64,000 bases of DNA from Pseudomonas sediminis (GCF_039555755.1 NZ_CP154631.1:2046001-2110000), one strand, 5' to 3'. Shown: positions 19,884 through 29,917, counted from the first letter of the stretch. A program made the numbers and translations. The notes: generated by a model from the letters alone, not told the origin.

Positions 19884-19902
19884 CAAAGTGCGCGCCACTT
19901 TG
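19884..19902. repeat. perfect 7-5-7 inverted repeat
   Basis: CAAAGTG-CGCGC-CACTTTG lies in the 240-base gap between the TIGR02647 gene's stop and the cyaA start. With no T-run it is not a clear terminator; it could be an operator for cyaA. Nothing else was recognised in the gap. Confidence 0.5.
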
Positions 19903-19955
19903 ACTCGCGGCGCGGCACCGGGTGACTGAGCGGCATTAGTCGGCGGGCGATTGGA

Positions 19956-20210
19956 TTAAGCGGGAGTGGCCTGACGGGTCGAGAGAATGGTCAGCAGCGC
20001 TTGCGCGTGTTCGGCGGCATCGATGCCCAGGCTGGTCAGGTAGCCGCCGTCGGCTTGGCTCACCAGGCCTTTTTCGTGAAGGCGGGTGATGGCACCTTGC
20101 GCCTTGAATGAAGCGTTGTTGTGTACCTTGAGCCCTTCCAGATGGTTGTCCAAGTTGTACAGCGCGAGGATTTCCAGCTCGTCGATCAGGTCAGCGTTGA
20201 ATGACTTCAT
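19956..20210 (-). CDS. TIGR02647 family small protein
   Basis: The 84-residue protein begins MKSFNADLIDELEILALYNL and continues with KAQGAITRLHEKGLVSQADGGYLT, a pattern I recognise as TIGR02647, a pseudomonad and relative family that resembles a small winged helix but has no proven role. Its ATG overlaps the stop of the upstream periplasmic binding protein (ATGA), implying coupled expression. PAO1 has a comparable gene next to cyaA. Confidence 0.78.
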   Translation of the reverse strand: MKSFNADLIDELEILALYNLDNHLEGLKVHNNASFKAQGAITRLHEKGLVSQADGGYLTSLGIDAAEHAQALLTILSTRQATPA

Positions 20211-21025
20211 GGTGACTCCGTCTTGTTGTTATGGCGTTCCTGCAGTGTAGAACCATGCGCGGTGCTCTGCCCATCAATGAGTTGCCAGTTGGCGAGAATT
20301 CGCTGGTAGGTGCCGTCCTGCCTGATCTGCCGCATGCCTGCGTCGAAGTCGCGCAGCAATGCTGCGGCCTGTGGATGATGGCGGGAAAAGGTCAGGTAGA
20401 GCTGTGGGCGATGCACCCTGGTCAGCGCCTTGAACTGGCCAGCCAGCTCGGGGTTTTCACGCAGCAGTGCTTCGGTGGTGCCGCGAAAGGCGATAACGTA
20501 GTCCACGCGGTCGCGCTGCAGCATGAGAAAGCCATTCATATCGCGCCGCACCGCAATGCGCTGGATATCCGCATAGCTGTCGAAGTACTCGCCGTAGGTG
20601 TAGCCGATGGTGACTGCCACGCGCTTGCCACGGATGCTGTCGAGATCATCAATCAGCGCATCCCCTGCATGACCCCAGAGCAGGATGTCGTCGCTGAACA
20701 GCGCCTCCTGCGGCAGCAGGAACTCCGCGCGGATGTGTGCGTCAGGGGTGGTGTTGAAGCAGCCTGCCAGACTGCCTGAACGCGCCAGCTCCATGCAGCG
20801 CGAGTAGGGGTAGGGCGCCAGCTCTACGGACGTTTTGCTGGCGCTGAACGCTGCACGGACGATGTCTGCCGACAAGCCCTCGATCTTGTCATTACGCAGG
20901 GCTGTGTAGGGATACCAGTCATCCTCGGCACCAATGCGCGGCGTTTCGGCTCGCACGACGCTGGCTCCGCTCAAACAGAGGGCGCAGATCAGCAGGGTGA
21001 TGAGTCTGGGCAGCGTACAGGCCAT
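20207..21025 (-). CDS. periplasmic substrate-binding protein, family 3 (orphan)
   Basis: The 272-residue precursor has a signal peptide (LITLLICALCLSGASVVRAE, cleavage after about residue 27) and the SBP_bac_3 fold: IGAEDDWYPYTALRNDKIEG at its start, KRVAVTIGYTYGEYFDSYAD in the hinge region. Such proteins bind polar amino acids or act as extracytoplasmic sensors. No permease or ATPase lies beside it, so it may be an orphan feeding another system. The ATG at 21025 was chosen for the signal peptide; a TTG at 21070 is also in frame. Its stop overlaps the start of the next gene. Confidence 0.8.
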   Translation of the reverse strand: MACTLPRLITLLICALCLSGASVVRAETPRIGAEDDWYPYTALRNDKIEGLSADIVRAAFSASKTSVELAPYPYSRCMELARSGSLAGCFNTTPDAHIRAEFLLPQEALFSDDILLWGHAGDALIDDLDSIRGKRVAVTIGYTYGEYFDSYADIQRIAVRRDMNGFLMLQRDRVDYVIAFRGTTEALLRENPELAGQFKALTRVHRPQLYLTFSRHHPQAAALLRDFDAGMRQIRQDGTYQRILANWQLIDGQSTAHGSTLQERHNNKTESP

Positions 21026-21111
21026 CGAAGGCGGTACCTTCTCGGTCGGGATTGATGGTGACAGTAGCAATCTGCCTGCCAGTCCGACCAGTGGCCTGAG
21101 TCAATCCATCT

Positions 21112-21387
21112 TCAGTTTTCTTCCGGCAGCTCCGGCAGGGCGCGCAAGGCTTGCTCGTACCAGGCGCCATCGAAGGGGCGGTCCTCGCGCAGCATGGCAT
21201 CGATTTCATGAGCCAAGACCAGTGCCATCAGCTCAAGGATCTCTTCGCGCTCGTAACCGACCAGCGTCAGCTTGTTGTACACCGCCTTGGCGGCTGCCGG
21301 TTCGCCGCTTTCCAGCTGATTCTCGATGGCCTGGATCAGGGTGGCCTCGGCGAAGCCTTCGTCTTCTTGGTCGTTGTTTTGGCTCAT
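21112..21387 (-). CDS. conserved hypothetical acidic protein, 91 aa
   Basis: This 91-residue, Glu/Leu-rich, probably all-helical cytoplasmic protein begins MSQNNDQEDEGFAEATLIQA. I do not recognise a named domain. It contains QLESGEPAAAKAVYNKLTLV and an MLREDRPFDGAWYEQALRAL tail. It lies 10 bases after the acetyltransferase gene on the same strand, so they are probably co-transcribed. A GGAATCG ribosome site precedes the ATG at 21387. Codon use is normal for the region, which supports a real gene. Confidence 0.72.
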   Translation of the reverse strand: MSQNNDQEDEGFAEATLIQAIENQLESGEPAAAKAVYNKLTLVGYEREEILELMALVLAHEIDAMLREDRPFDGAWYEQALRALPELPEEN

Positions 21388-21397
21388 GTTCGATTCC

Positions 21398-21883
21398 TTA
21401 TTGATTGTCGGCAGCGAAATCCAGCAAGGCCTGGCCAGCCAGGCGGTAGGTTGTCCACTCACTTTGCGGGCGGGCGCCGAAGGATTCATAGAAGTCGATG
21501 GCGGGGGTGTTCCAGTCCAGCACCGACCATTCGAAACGGCCACAACCGCGTGCCACGGCCAGTTGCGCAAGATGGCGCAGCAGTGCCTTGCCCGCGCCCA
21601 GGCCACGTGCTTCGGGGCTGATGTAGAGGTCTTCGAGGTACAGGCCGTGCTTGCCAAGCCAGGTGGAGTAATTGAAGAAGTACACCGCATAGCCGATGGG
21701 CTGACCGTCGTGCTCGCAGATCAGGCCGTGGGCCGTGCTGCCGTCGGCGAACAGGCTGTCGCGGATGCCGGCAGCATCGGTCTTGACCTCATGCTCGGCC
21801 TTTTCATAGATGGCCAGTTCGGTGATGAAGCCCAGGATCAGCTCTGCGTCGTCAGGGGTAGCGGGGCGGATGGTGAGGGGCAT
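21398..21883 (-). CDS. GNAT family N-acetyltransferase
   Basis: The 161-residue GNAT has the acetyl-CoA-binding motif A (YLEDLYISPEARGLGAGKAL, with R/Q-x-x-G-x-G/A as RGLGAG) and the motif B tail FYESFGARPQSEW. It resembles diamine (spermidine/spermine) acetyltransferase-like members, but the substrate cannot be assigned. It sits in a leftward group with the 91-residue hypothetical. Confidence 0.85.
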   Translation of the reverse strand: MPLTIRPATPDDAELILGFITELAIYEKAEHEVKTDAAGIRDSLFADGSTAHGLICEHDGQPIGYAVYFFNYSTWLGKHGLYLEDLYISPEARGLGAGKALLRHLAQLAVARGCGRFEWSVLDWNTPAIDFYESFGARPQSEWTTYRLAGQALLDFAADNQ

Positions 21884-21902
21884 TGGCGTATCTCGTAAAT
21901 GG

Positions 21903-22145
21903 TCAGCCGTAGGTCAGGGTCAGCCACGTCAGTGGCAAGCCCACCAGGCAAAGAAAACCGAATGCAGCGACCCAGGCCGTGCGCGAACCCATTGGGTCGT
22001 CCACGCGTAGCGGCAGGTTTGGGTAGCGGCCCAGCGTCAGTAGCCGCAGAGCCAGCCAGCCGATGCTGTACAGAATGTAGCCAACCACGACCTCGAGTAC
22101 GAGCTCGGCGAGTAACGCCAGGCCGCGCAGCAATAATTCGAACAT
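21903..22145 (-). CDS. small inner-membrane protein, 80 aa
   Basis: The 80-residue protein begins MFELLLRGLALLAELVLEVV. It has two or three predicted membrane segments (residues about 4-35, 59-78) and a central hydrophilic loop (RYPNLPLRVDDPMGSRTAW). No family is recognised. A GGAATTCCC sequence precedes the ATG at 22145. It lies between argH and the GNAT gene on the same strand. Confidence 0.68.
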   Translation of the reverse strand: MFELLLRGLALLAELVLEVVVGYILYSIGWLALRLLTLGRYPNLPLRVDDPMGSRTAWVAAFGFLCLVGLPLTWLTLTYG

Positions 22146-22179
22146 GGGAATTCCTTTTCCCTGATGGTTCCCGTGGGCG

Positions 22180-23574
22180 TTAGCGAGCCGCCAGCAGTTC
22201 GCGACCACGCACCACCGCCGCACGGACCTGATTCGGTGCAGTGCCGCCGATATGGTCGCGAGCGCCGACCGAGCCTTCCAGGGTCAGCACGGCGAATACA
22301 TCGTCAGTGATCTGATCGCTGAACTGGCGCAGTTCGTCGAGGCTCATCTCGGCCAGGTCCTTGCCGGTCTGCACACCGTATTTCACGGCGTGCCCGACGA
22401 TCTCGTGGCAGTCGCGGAAGGGCAGGCCCTTGCGTACCAGGTAGTCCGCCAGGTCGGTGGCGGTGGAGAAACCGCGCAGTGCCGCTTCGCGCATGATTTC
22501 GCGCTTTGGCTTGATTGCCGGCACCATGTCGGCGAAGGCGCGCAGGCTGTCGCGCAGGGTGTCGGCGGCGTCGAACAGCGGTTCTTTGTCTTCCTGGTTA
22601 TCCTTGTTGTAGGCCAGCGGCTGGCCTTTCATCAGGGTCAGCAGGCCGATCAGGGCGCCGAATACGCGGCCGGTCTTGCCGCGCACCAGTTCGGGCACGT
22701 CTGGGTTCTTCTTCTGCGGCATGATCGAGGAGCCGGTGCAGAAACGATCCGGCAGGTCGATGAACTGGAACTGCGCGCTGGTCCACAGCACCAGCTCTTC
22801 GGAGAAGCGCGACAGGTGCATCATCGCCAGTGAGGCAGCGGCGCAGAACTCGATAGCGAAGTCGCGGTCGGAAACGCCGTCCAGCGAGTTGCCGCCAACA
22901 GCGTCGAAACCGAGCAGTTCGGCAGTGATCTCGCGGGCAATTGGGTAGGTGGTGCCGGCCAGTGCGGCTGAGCCCAGCGGCATGCGGTTGGTGCGTTTGC
23001 GGCAGTCGACCAGGCGCTCGTAGTCGCGCGCGAGCATCTCGAACCAGGCCAGCAGATGGTGGCCGAAGGTCACTGGCTGGGCGGTCTGCAGGTGGGTGAA
23101 GCCGGGCATGATGGTGTCCGCTTCAGCTTCGGCCAGGCCCAGCAGGCCCTGCTGCAGGCGGGTGATCTCGGCCAGGATGACGTCGATCTCGTCGCGCAGC
23201 CACAGGCGGATGTCGGTGGCCACCTGGTCGTTACGCGAGCGGCCGGTGTGCAGCTTCTTGCCGGTGACGCCGATGCGATCAGTCAGACGTGCCTCGATGT
23301 TCATGTGCACGTCTTCCAGATCGACGCGCCAGTCGAACTGGCCGGCTTCGATCTCGCCCTGGATCTGCTTGAGGCCGTCGATAATGGTGTCGCGCTCGGC
23401 ATCGCTGAGTACGCCAACCTTGGCCAGCATGGTGGCGTGGGCGATGGAACCCATGATGTCGTGGCGGTACAGGCGCTTGTCGAATTCCACCGAGGCGGTG
23501 AAGCGGGCGACGAAGGCGTCGACAGGCTCGCTGAAGCGGCCGCCCCAGGATTGGTTGGTTTTTTCGCTGCTCAT
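22180..23574 (-). CDS. argH: argininosuccinate lyase
   Basis: The 464-residue fumarase-superfamily lyase carries the signature [12 protein letters not shown] (catalytic serine loop), the HTGRSRNDQ motif and TMLAKVG. It splits argininosuccinate into arginine and fumarate, the last step of arginine synthesis. Length and start are standard. It is divergent from algZ, with a 232-base control region (23575-23806) in which I see no site I can name. Neighbours agree with PAO1. Confidence 0.96.
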   Translation of the reverse strand: MSSEKTNQSWGGRFSEPVDAFVARFTASVEFDKRLYRHDIMGSIAHATMLAKVGVLSDAERDTIIDGLKQIQGEIEAGQFDWRVDLEDVHMNIEARLTDRIGVTGKKLHTGRSRNDQVATDIRLWLRDEIDVILAEITRLQQGLLGLAEAEADTIMPGFTHLQTAQPVTFGHHLLAWFEMLARDYERLVDCRKRTNRMPLGSAALAGTTYPIAREITAELLGFDAVGGNSLDGVSDRDFAIEFCAAASLAMMHLSRFSEELVLWTSAQFQFIDLPDRFCTGSSIMPQKKNPDVPELVRGKTGRVFGALIGLLTLMKGQPLAYNKDNQEDKEPLFDAADTLRDSLRAFADMVPAIKPKREIMREAALRGFSTATDLADYLVRKGLPFRDCHEIVGHAVKYGVQTGKDLAEMSLDELRQFSDQITDDVFAVLTLEGSVGARDHIGGTAPNQVRAAVVRGRELLAAR

Positions 23575-23806
23575 GATTTGGGCTCGGAATCGGGCGGGCC
23601 AGGTTGGCGGCCAGCATGGCGGACAAAGTGCGTCGATAATAACAGGGTCGGCAGGCGTTTCGCCGTGTCGAGTTAGCCGTCAGGCAGGACGCAGTGGTGT
23701 CGGCTGCTTCACAAATCTGTCGCGAAGGTGGCATTTCGGTGCTTTATTTTGTCCGGCTAGAGCCGTCTGGCTTGCCGGCTAGCAGGGCGACACGGAAACT
23801 GCGTCG

Positions 23807-24880
23807 ATGCATACAAAATCGCTTGCCAAGAACAAACGTATCGACGACTTCTTCGTCCCGGAACTGTGCCAGCCGGAAGCCCTGCTGAGCATGGTGCTGC
23901 TGGCTGAGCTGCTGGTACTGGTGCTGGTGCTCGCCGAACCGATGACGCCCGGTTTCGACTGGGTGCGCCTGGCCCTGACCTCATTGTTCGTGCAGTGGAT
24001 CGTGCTGCTGTCGGCTGCAGTGCTATGTCGATTACGGCCCTTGCTGGCGCGCCTGCCGCCGGCGCTGGCTGGCGGCCTGTGCTGTGTGCTGGTGGTGCTG
24101 CTGACTCTGGGTTGTACGGCGGTGGCCGACTATTACGAGCTGGGCGGGCCGCTGCCACGCAGTGGTGAAGTGAATCTTTATCTGCGCCATGCGTTGATCA
24201 GCCTGATCATGTCCGCACTGCTGCTACGCTATTTTTATCTGCAGAGCCAATGGCGTCGGCAGGAGCAGGCCGAGTTGCGTGCCCGTATAGAGTCGTTGCA
24301 GGCGCGGATTCGCCCGCATTTTCTGTTCAATAGCCTCAACAGCATTGCCAGCCTGGTCACGCTCGATCCGTACAAGGCCGAGCAGGCGGTGCTGGATCTG
24401 TCGGATCTGTTTCGCGCCAGCCTGGCCAAGTCCGGTACGCTGGTGCCGTGGAAGGAGGAATTGGAACTGGCGAAACGATATCTATCGATCGAGCACTATC
24501 GGCTCGGCGAGCGACTACAGTTGCAGTGGGAGGTCGAAGGTGTGCCGGAGGATCTGCCGATTCCCCAGCTGACCCTGCAACCTCTGTTGGAGAATGCGCT
24601 GATCTATGGCATCGCGCCGCGTATCGAAGGCGGCCTGGTGCGGGTCGAGGCGGATTACCAGGATGGTGTGTTCAGCTTGTGTGTCAGCAATCCGTATGAA
24701 GAGCGGGGCGAGCAGCATCCATCACGGGGTACGCAGCAAGCGCTGAGCAATATCGATGCGCGCCTGGCGGCACTTTTTGGGCCGAAGGCGAGTCTCAGCG
24801 TGGAGCGCCGTGACGGCCGTCACTACAGCTGTCTACGCTATCCTTGTGCGAGACTCACGCAGGAAGCCAGAGCAATATGA
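23807..24880 (+). CDS. algZ: LytS-type sensor histidine kinase AlgZ (FimS)
   Basis: The 357-residue protein has an N-terminal membrane domain with four to six helices (about residues 25-145), then a His_kinase domain with the phospho-acceptor region IRPHFLFNSLNSIASLV. As usual for AlgZ it is an atypical kinase with a divergent ATP-binding region. With AlgR it controls type IV pili, alginate and virulence in P. aeruginosa. Its TGA overlaps the algR ATG (ATGA). Confidence 0.93.
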   Translation: MHTKSLAKNKRIDDFFVPELCQPEALLSMVLLAELLVLVLVLAEPMTPGFDWVRLALTSLFVQWIVLLSAAVLCRLRPLLARLPPALAGGLCCVLVVLLTLGCTAVADYYELGGPLPRSGEVNLYLRHALISLIMSALLLRYFYLQSQWRRQEQAELRARIESLQARIRPHFLFNSLNSIASLVTLDPYKAEQAVLDLSDLFRASLAKSGTLVPWKEELELAKRYLSIEHYRLGERLQLQWEVEGVPEDLPIPQLTLQPLLENALIYGIAPRIEGGLVRVEADYQDGVFSLCVSNPYEERGEQHPSRGTQQALSNIDARLAALFGPKASLSVERRDGRHYSCLRYPCARLTQEARAI

Positions 24881-25623
24881 ATGTCCTGATCGTCGATGAC
24901 GAACCCCTTGCCCGCGAGCGCCTCAGCCGTATGGTCGGTGAGCTCGAGGGTTACCGGGTCCTGGAGCCCGCCGCCAGCAATGGCGAGGAAGCCCTGACCC
25001 TGATTGATAGTCTGAAGCCGGATGTGGTCCTGCTGGATATCCGCATGCCCGGCCTCGACGGCCTGCAAGTCGCTGCCAAGTTGTGCGAGCGCGAAGCGCC
25101 GCCAGCGGTGATTTTTTGCACGGCTCATGACGAGTTCGCTCTCGAGGCCTTCCAGGTCAGTGCAGTGGGCTACCTGGTCAAGCCTGTGCGCCCTGAGAGT
25201 CTGAGCGAAGCGCTGAAGAAGGCCGAGCGGCCCAATCGGGTGCAACTGGCCGCGCTGACTCGTCCCGCCGCGGAGACTGGCGGTGGTCCGCGTACTCATA
25301 TCAGTGCGCGAACCCGCAAGGGCATCGAGCTGATCCCGCTGGATCACGTGGTCTACTTCATCGCCGACCACAAGTACGTCACTCTGCGTCATGAGGGTGG
25401 CGAGGTCTTGCTGGATGAGCCGCTGAAGGCGCTGGAAGACGAGTTCGGTGATCGCTTCGTGCGCATCCACCGCAATGCACTAGTGGCGCGTGAGCGTATC
25501 GAGCGTCTGCAGCGCACCCCGCTCGGACACTTCCAACTGTTCCTCAAGGGGGTCGACGGTGACTCGCTGGTGGTCAGCCGCCGCCATGTGGCCGGTGTAC
25601 GCAAGATGATGCAGTCGCTGTAG
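24877..25623 (+). CDS. algR: LytTR response regulator AlgR
   Basis: The 248-residue protein, exactly the P. aeruginosa length, has a receiver domain with Asp7/Asp8 and phospho-acceptor Asp54 ([11 protein letters not shown]) and a Lys in LVKPVRP. A LytTR DNA-binding domain (about 140-245, including [15 protein letters not shown]) follows. AlgR activates algD, fimU-pil and other genes. I used the ATG at 24877; the frame is open a few codons upstream inside algZ. hemC follows after 94 bases. Confidence 0.95.
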   Translation: MNVLIVDDEPLARERLSRMVGELEGYRVLEPAASNGEEALTLIDSLKPDVVLLDIRMPGLDGLQVAAKLCEREAPPAVIFCTAHDEFALEAFQVSAVGYLVKPVRPESLSEALKKAERPNRVQLAALTRPAAETGGGPRTHISARTRKGIELIPLDHVVYFIADHKYVTLRHEGGEVLLDEPLKALEDEFGDRFVRIHRNALVARERIERLQRTPLGHFQLFLKGVDGDSLVVSRRHVAGVRKMMQSL

Positions 25624-25717
25624 CGGGTCGCCGGCTGCGGCCTATGGCCGCCTCCTTCCGCCGGCGCCGGGCGAGCCTGTTATGATTTGCGGCAATCGGT
25701 TTTCTGGAATTGCCTTC

Positions 25718-26656
25718 ATGTCCCGCGAAATTCGCATCGCCACCCGTAAGAGCGCCCTGGCCCTGTGGCAGGCCGAATATGTCAAAGCCCGTCTGGAACA
25801 GGCTCATCCGGGCCTCAAGGTCAGCCTGGTGCCCATGGTCAGCCGCGGCGACAAGCTGCTCGACGCGCCGCTGGCGAAAATTGGTGGCAAGGGCCTGTTC
25901 GTCAAGGAACTGGAAACCGCACTGCTGGAAAACGAAGCCGACATCGCCGTGCACTCGATGAAGGACGTGCCGATGGACTTTCCCGAAGGGCTGGGCCTGT
26001 ACTGCATCTGCGAGCGTGAAGACCCGCGCGACGCCTTCGTTTCCAATACCTACTCCAGCCTTGATGCACTGCCCGAGGGCAGCGTGGTCGGCACTTCCAG
26101 TCTTCGCCGTCAGGCGCAACTGCTGGCGCGTCGGCCGGACCTGAAAATCCAGTTCCTGCGTGGCAACGTCAACACCCGTCTGGCCAAGCTCGATGCCGGC
26201 GAATACGACGCCATCATTCTCGCCGCCGCCGGCCTGATTCGCCTGGGCTTCGAAGATCGCATCCGCAGCTCGATCAGCACCGAGGACAGCCTGCCGGCCG
26301 GCGGCCAGGGCGCCGTGGGTATCGAGTGCCGCAGCGCCGACAGTGACGTGCATGCTTTGCTGGCACCGTTGCATCACCGTGAAACCGCGCTGCGCGTTAC
26401 TGCCGAGCGTGCGCTGAACAAACATCTCAATGGCGGCTGCCAGGTTCCCATCGCCTGCTATGCCCTGCTCGATAATGACCAGCTATGGCTACGCGGTCTG
26501 GTCGGCCAGCCTGACGGCGGCCTGTTGCTGCGCGCCGAAGAACGTGCTGCCAGTGGTGATGCTGAAGCACTGGGGGTGCGTGTCGCCGAGGCACTGCTGG
26601 CGCAAGGGGCCGATGTCATTCTCCAGGCCGTTTACGGTGAGGCCGGTCACTCTTGA
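25718..26656 (+). CDS. hemC: porphobilinogen deaminase (hydroxymethylbilane synthase)
   Basis: The 312-residue enzyme begins [18 protein letters not shown] and has the conserved [14 protein letters not shown] and [11 protein letters not shown] segments. The dipyrromethane-cofactor cysteine lies in [12 protein letters not shown]. It polymerises four porphobilinogens into hydroxymethylbilane. I preferred the ATG at 25718 to one at 25682, which lacks homology. A TTATGAT hexamer at about 25680 may be the -10 of its promoter. It heads the hemC-hemD-hemX-hemY operon. Confidence 0.96.
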   Translation: MSREIRIATRKSALALWQAEYVKARLEQAHPGLKVSLVPMVSRGDKLLDAPLAKIGGKGLFVKELETALLENEADIAVHSMKDVPMDFPEGLGLYCICEREDPRDAFVSNTYSSLDALPEGSVVGTSSLRRQAQLLARRPDLKIQFLRGNVNTRLAKLDAGEYDAIILAAAGLIRLGFEDRIRSSISTEDSLPAGGQGAVGIECRSADSDVHALLAPLHHRETALRVTAERALNKHLNGGCQVPIACYALLDNDQLWLRGLVGQPDGGLLLRAEERAASGDAEALGVRVAEALLAQGADVILQAVYGEAGHS

Positions 26657-27423
26657 CTGCATGGCGCTTGCTGCTGACCCGTCCAGCCGAGGATTGTGCA
26701 GCGCTGGCGCAGACCTTGGGTGCGCAGGGCGTGTTCAGTCACTGCATGCCGCTGCTGGCCATCGAAGCGCTGGATGAGACGCCCGAGCAGCGCGAGGTCT
26801 TCGCCACATTGCAACGCTACTGTGCGGTGATCGTGGTCAGCAAGCCGGCGGCTCGCATGGGGTTGCGCCTCTTGGCGCAATATACGGCGCAGACGCCTGA
26901 CCTGCCTTGGTTCAGCGTCGGCGCTGCCACCGCGGCTGTGCTCGCCGAACAGGGCTTGCGCGTGCACTTTCCTGATTCGGCCGATGACAGCGAAGCGCTG
27001 CTCGCTCTGCCTGCGCTACACCAGGCGATTGCCACGGCATCTACGCCGCGTGTTCTGATTCTGCGTGGCGAAGGTGGCCGAGAATTCCTTGCCGAGTACT
27101 TGCGCGGCCAAGGCGTGACGGTCGACTATCTGTCACTGTATCGCCGTGTGCTGCCGCTGTACGCGCCGGGCGAGCTGAGTCAGCGGGTGCGAGCGGAACG
27201 CCTGAACGGCCTGGTTGTCAGCAGTGGACAGGGTTTCGAACATCTGCAACAGCTAGCCGGCGATGACTGGCCGGCGTTGGCTCGGCTACCCTTGTTCGTA
27301 CCCAGCCCGCGCGTCGCCGAACAGGCCCGTGCTGCGGGTGCACAGATCGTTGTGGACTGTCGTGGCGCCAATGCCGCGGCCTTGCAGGCAGCTCTGGAGC
27401 AGTTTCCGGCTGCCGCCCTCTAA
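26653..27423 (+). CDS. hemD: uroporphyrinogen-III synthase
   Basis: The 256-residue two-lobed HemD-fold protein begins [19 protein letters not shown] and has the VVVSKPAA and SSGQGFEHL segments. It cyclises hydroxymethylbilane with ring D inversion. The start is a TTG at 26653 overlapping the hemC stop (TTGA); no in-frame ATG fits, and the sequence is homologous from the first codon. The weak start plus overlap suggests translation coupled to hemC. Confidence 0.92.
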   Translation: MTAWRLLLTRPAEDCAALAQTLGAQGVFSHCMPLLAIEALDETPEQREVFATLQRYCAVIVVSKPAARMGLRLLAQYTAQTPDLPWFSVGAATAAVLAEQGLRVHFPDSADDSEALLALPALHQAIATASTPRVLILRGEGGREFLAEYLRGQGVTVDYLSLYRRVLPLYAPGELSQRVRAERLNGLVVSSGQGFEHLQQLAGDDWPALARLPLFVPSPRVAEQARAAGAQIVVDCRGANAAALQAALEQFPAAAL

Positions 27424-27435
27424 AAGGACGGATAC

Positions 27436-28569
27436 GTGAGCGAAGCATCCACCCCGAACACGCCAGAAGAAAAAACGGCCAGCGAAGCCGTGCAACCCAC
27501 CCCCACACCGCCACCCGCGAAGGTACCCCGCAGTGGTGGTGGTAGCGGTCTTGCCGCATTCGCCCTGCTGATCGGGTTGGCAGGTGCCGCTGCCGGTGGC
27601 TGGAGCCTCTGGCAGCTGCATGAAATGCAGAGCCGGGACCAGCAGCAGGCCGAAGACCTGCAGCGCACCCGCGACGACAGCGCGAAGAAAGTGGATGAGT
27701 TGGCCCAGCGCCTGGATTCGCGCCTGTCCGCCCTGCCCAGCGCAGCTGAACTGGACGAGCGCCGCCGCCTGCTGGCTAACCTGCAGAACGATCAGCAGCG
27801 TATGAGCCAGCGTCTGGAAAGCGTGCTCGATGGCAGCCGCCAGGATTGGCGTCTGGACGAAGCCGAGCACCTGCTGCGCCTGGCAACTTTGCGGTTGTCG
27901 GCATTGCAGGATGTCGCCAGCGCCGAAGCTCTGGTGTTGGCTGCCGATGAAATCCTTCGTGAGCAGGACGACCCTGCGGCCTTCGCCGCCCGCGAGCAAC
28001 TCAGCCGTAGCCTGGAAGCGCTGCGCACCACGGCGCGCCCGGATCGCGTCGGCCTGTTCCTGCAACTGGGCGCCCTGCGTGAGCAGGCAGCAACCCTCAA
28101 CCCCCTGGCGCCGACCTTCGAAGGGCAGGGCGATGTGCTTTCCGATCTGGCAGCCGAAGGTGATGGCAGTGCCTGGTGGGGCGAGTGGGTGAAGAAGCTT
28201 TCGGAGTACTTCCGTATCGAATTCGATGCCGATCGCAACGTGCGTCCGCTGCTGTCCGGGCAAAGCCTGTCGCAGGTGCGCCTAAGTCTGTCGTTGGCGC
28301 TGGAGCAGGCACAGTGGGCCGCGCTGCATGGCCAGACCGGTGTCTACCAGCAGTCATTGAAGCAGGCCGAGGAAATCCTCGACGCCCACTTCAATCTGGA
28401 CAATCCGGACAGTCGCGCCCTGCGCCAGCGCTTCGGCGAGCTGGCCGATGCCAGCATCGAGGTCAAGGTGCCGGACCTGAGCGACTCGCTCGATGCACTG
28501 CAGGCGTACCTGCAACGCAAACAGGCGCAACGTCGGCAGGGGGCCGCCGCGGCCGAGGAGGCGCAATGA
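27436..28569 (+). CDS. hemX: HemX, uroporphyrinogen-III C-methyltransferase-like membrane protein
   Basis: The 377-residue protein has a Pro/Thr-rich cytoplasmic N-terminus, one membrane helix (about residues 37-58, LAAFALLIGLAGAAAGGW) and a long periplasmic region rich in coiled coil. It matches the HemX family; despite the database name, it lacks the methyltransferase catalytic domain. The exact function in haem synthesis is not established. The start is GTG after AAAAGGACGG. The stop overlaps the hemY ATG. Confidence 0.9.
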   Translation: MSEASTPNTPEEKTASEAVQPTPTPPPAKVPRSGGGSGLAAFALLIGLAGAAAGGWSLWQLHEMQSRDQQQAEDLQRTRDDSAKKVDELAQRLDSRLSALPSAAELDERRRLLANLQNDQQRMSQRLESVLDGSRQDWRLDEAEHLLRLATLRLSALQDVASAEALVLAADEILREQDDPAAFAAREQLSRSLEALRTTARPDRVGLFLQLGALREQAATLNPLAPTFEGQGDVLSDLAAEGDGSAWWGEWVKKLSEYFRIEFDADRNVRPLLSGQSLSQVRLSLSLALEQAQWAALHGQTGVYQQSLKQAEEILDAHFNLDNPDSRALRQRFGELADASIEVKVPDLSDSLDALQAYLQRKQAQRRQGAAAAEEAQ

Positions 28570-29813
28570 GACGCCTGATCTGGCTTCTGCTACTGCTGGC
28601 CGTGGCAGTCGGGTTGTATCTGCTCAGCCTGGCTATCGAGGCCGACCGCGGCTATGTGTTGTTTGCGTACAAGGGTTTCCGTTATCAGTCCGGCCTGTGG
28701 GCATTCCTTGGCCTGCTGGTGGTCGTCGTGGTGTTGTACTACCTGATCAAGTGGACGTTGCGTCTGCTGCTCAGCTCGACGCGACTGGCCAACCCGTGGT
28801 CGCGTCTGCACCGCAATCGTCGCGTGCGCCTGGCGTCCGAACAGGGCATGCAGGACCTGGCCGAAGGCCGCTGGGCGCGCGCGCAGCGTCAGTTGACCCG
28901 CGCCGCCGAAGCCGACAGCCGACCGTTGATGTATTACCTGGGCGCAGCACGGGCTGCCAGCAAACTTGGGCAGCACGAGCAGAGCGATGCCCTGCTTGAG
29001 CGCGCACTGAGCAAGCAGCCTCAAGCCGAGCTGGCGATTGCCTTGACCCACGCCGAGCTGCAACGCAATCGTGGCGACAGTGATGCTGCACTGGAGACCC
29101 TGCAGGCGATGCGCGAGCGTCATCCGGGCCATCATCTGGTGTTGCGCCAGCTACAGCGCCTGTATTTGCAGCGTCAGGACTGGTCGGCACTGCTTGGCCT
29201 GCTGCCTGAGCTGCGCAAGGAAAAGGCCCTGCCTGCCGCCGAACTCGACGAGCTGGAGCGCGAGACCTGGCGCGGTCGTCTGGCCGATGCCGGGCAGCTA
29301 GGTCAGGGCGACGGAGAAACCGCACTGCAGCCGCTGACCCAAGCCTGGCAACAGCTTTCTTCACCGCTGCGTCAGGAACCTGAGCTGGTTGCCACCTACG
29401 TCGAGCAATTGCGTCGACTAGGCGCACAGGAAGAAGCCGAAGAGGTTTTGCGTGGTGCGCTCAAACGTGGCTACGACAGCCGTCTGGCGCGCTTCTATGG
29501 CGTGCTGCGTGGCGCCGATCCGGCGCGTCAGCTGCAAACCGCCGAACTCTGGCTCAAGCAGCATCCGCAGGACCCAGCCTTGCTCTTGACCCTGGGCCGC
29601 CTGTGCCTGCAGAACCAGTTGTGGGGCAAGGCGCGCGATTACTTCGAGACCAGTCTGAAGATCGAGCGCCATCCGGAAACCTGTGCCGAACTGGCGCGTC
29701 TGCTGGCGCAGTTGGGCGAGCTGGAACGCAGCAATCAGCTACTGCTGGAGAGTCTTGGCTTGCTGCATCAAGGCTTGCCTTCTCTGCCTCAACCAAAGGG
29801 CGTCAGAGCTTGA
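28566..29813 (+). CDS. hemY: HemY, haem biosynthesis-associated TPR membrane protein
   Basis: The 415-residue protein has two N-terminal membrane helices (about 3-23 and 40-62) followed by a TPR-like helical array (MQDLAEGRWARAQRQLTRAA, and LLLTLGRLCLQNQLWGKARD). This is the proteobacterial HemY_N family, unrelated to the Bacillus HemY oxidase. It is co-operonic with hemC-hemD-hemX; its ATG overlaps the hemX stop (ATGA). It may scaffold haem enzymes, but that is inferred. Confidence 0.9.
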   Translation: MRRLIWLLLLLAVAVGLYLLSLAIEADRGYVLFAYKGFRYQSGLWAFLGLLVVVVVLYYLIKWTLRLLLSSTRLANPWSRLHRNRRVRLASEQGMQDLAEGRWARAQRQLTRAAEADSRPLMYYLGAARAASKLGQHEQSDALLERALSKQPQAELAIALTHAELQRNRGDSDAALETLQAMRERHPGHHLVLRQLQRLYLQRQDWSALLGLLPELRKEKALPAAELDELERETWRGRLADAGQLGQGDGETALQPLTQAWQQLSSPLRQEPELVATYVEQLRRLGAQEEAEEVLRGALKRGYDSRLARFYGVLRGADPARQLQTAELWLKQHPQDPALLLTLGRLCLQNQLWGKARDYFETSLKIERHPETCAELARLLAQLGELERSNQLLLESLGLLHQGLPSLPQPKGVRA

Positions 29814-29896
29814 ATGACTGCGGCCGAATGCCGCGGTAGGTTTGGTATGCGGACGGAGGGGCGTTCCAGCATGATGAAAAGCCGACTCTGATTCAC

Positions 29897-29917
29897 GGGG
29901 CGCCTTGAAAGGCGCCC
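29897..29917 (+). terminator. hairpin between hemY and dsbB
   Basis: Stem GGGCGCC / GGCGCCC with a TTGAAA loop; the tail (TCGCTTTCC) has few T, so it may pause rather than fully terminate. Confidence 0.6.
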
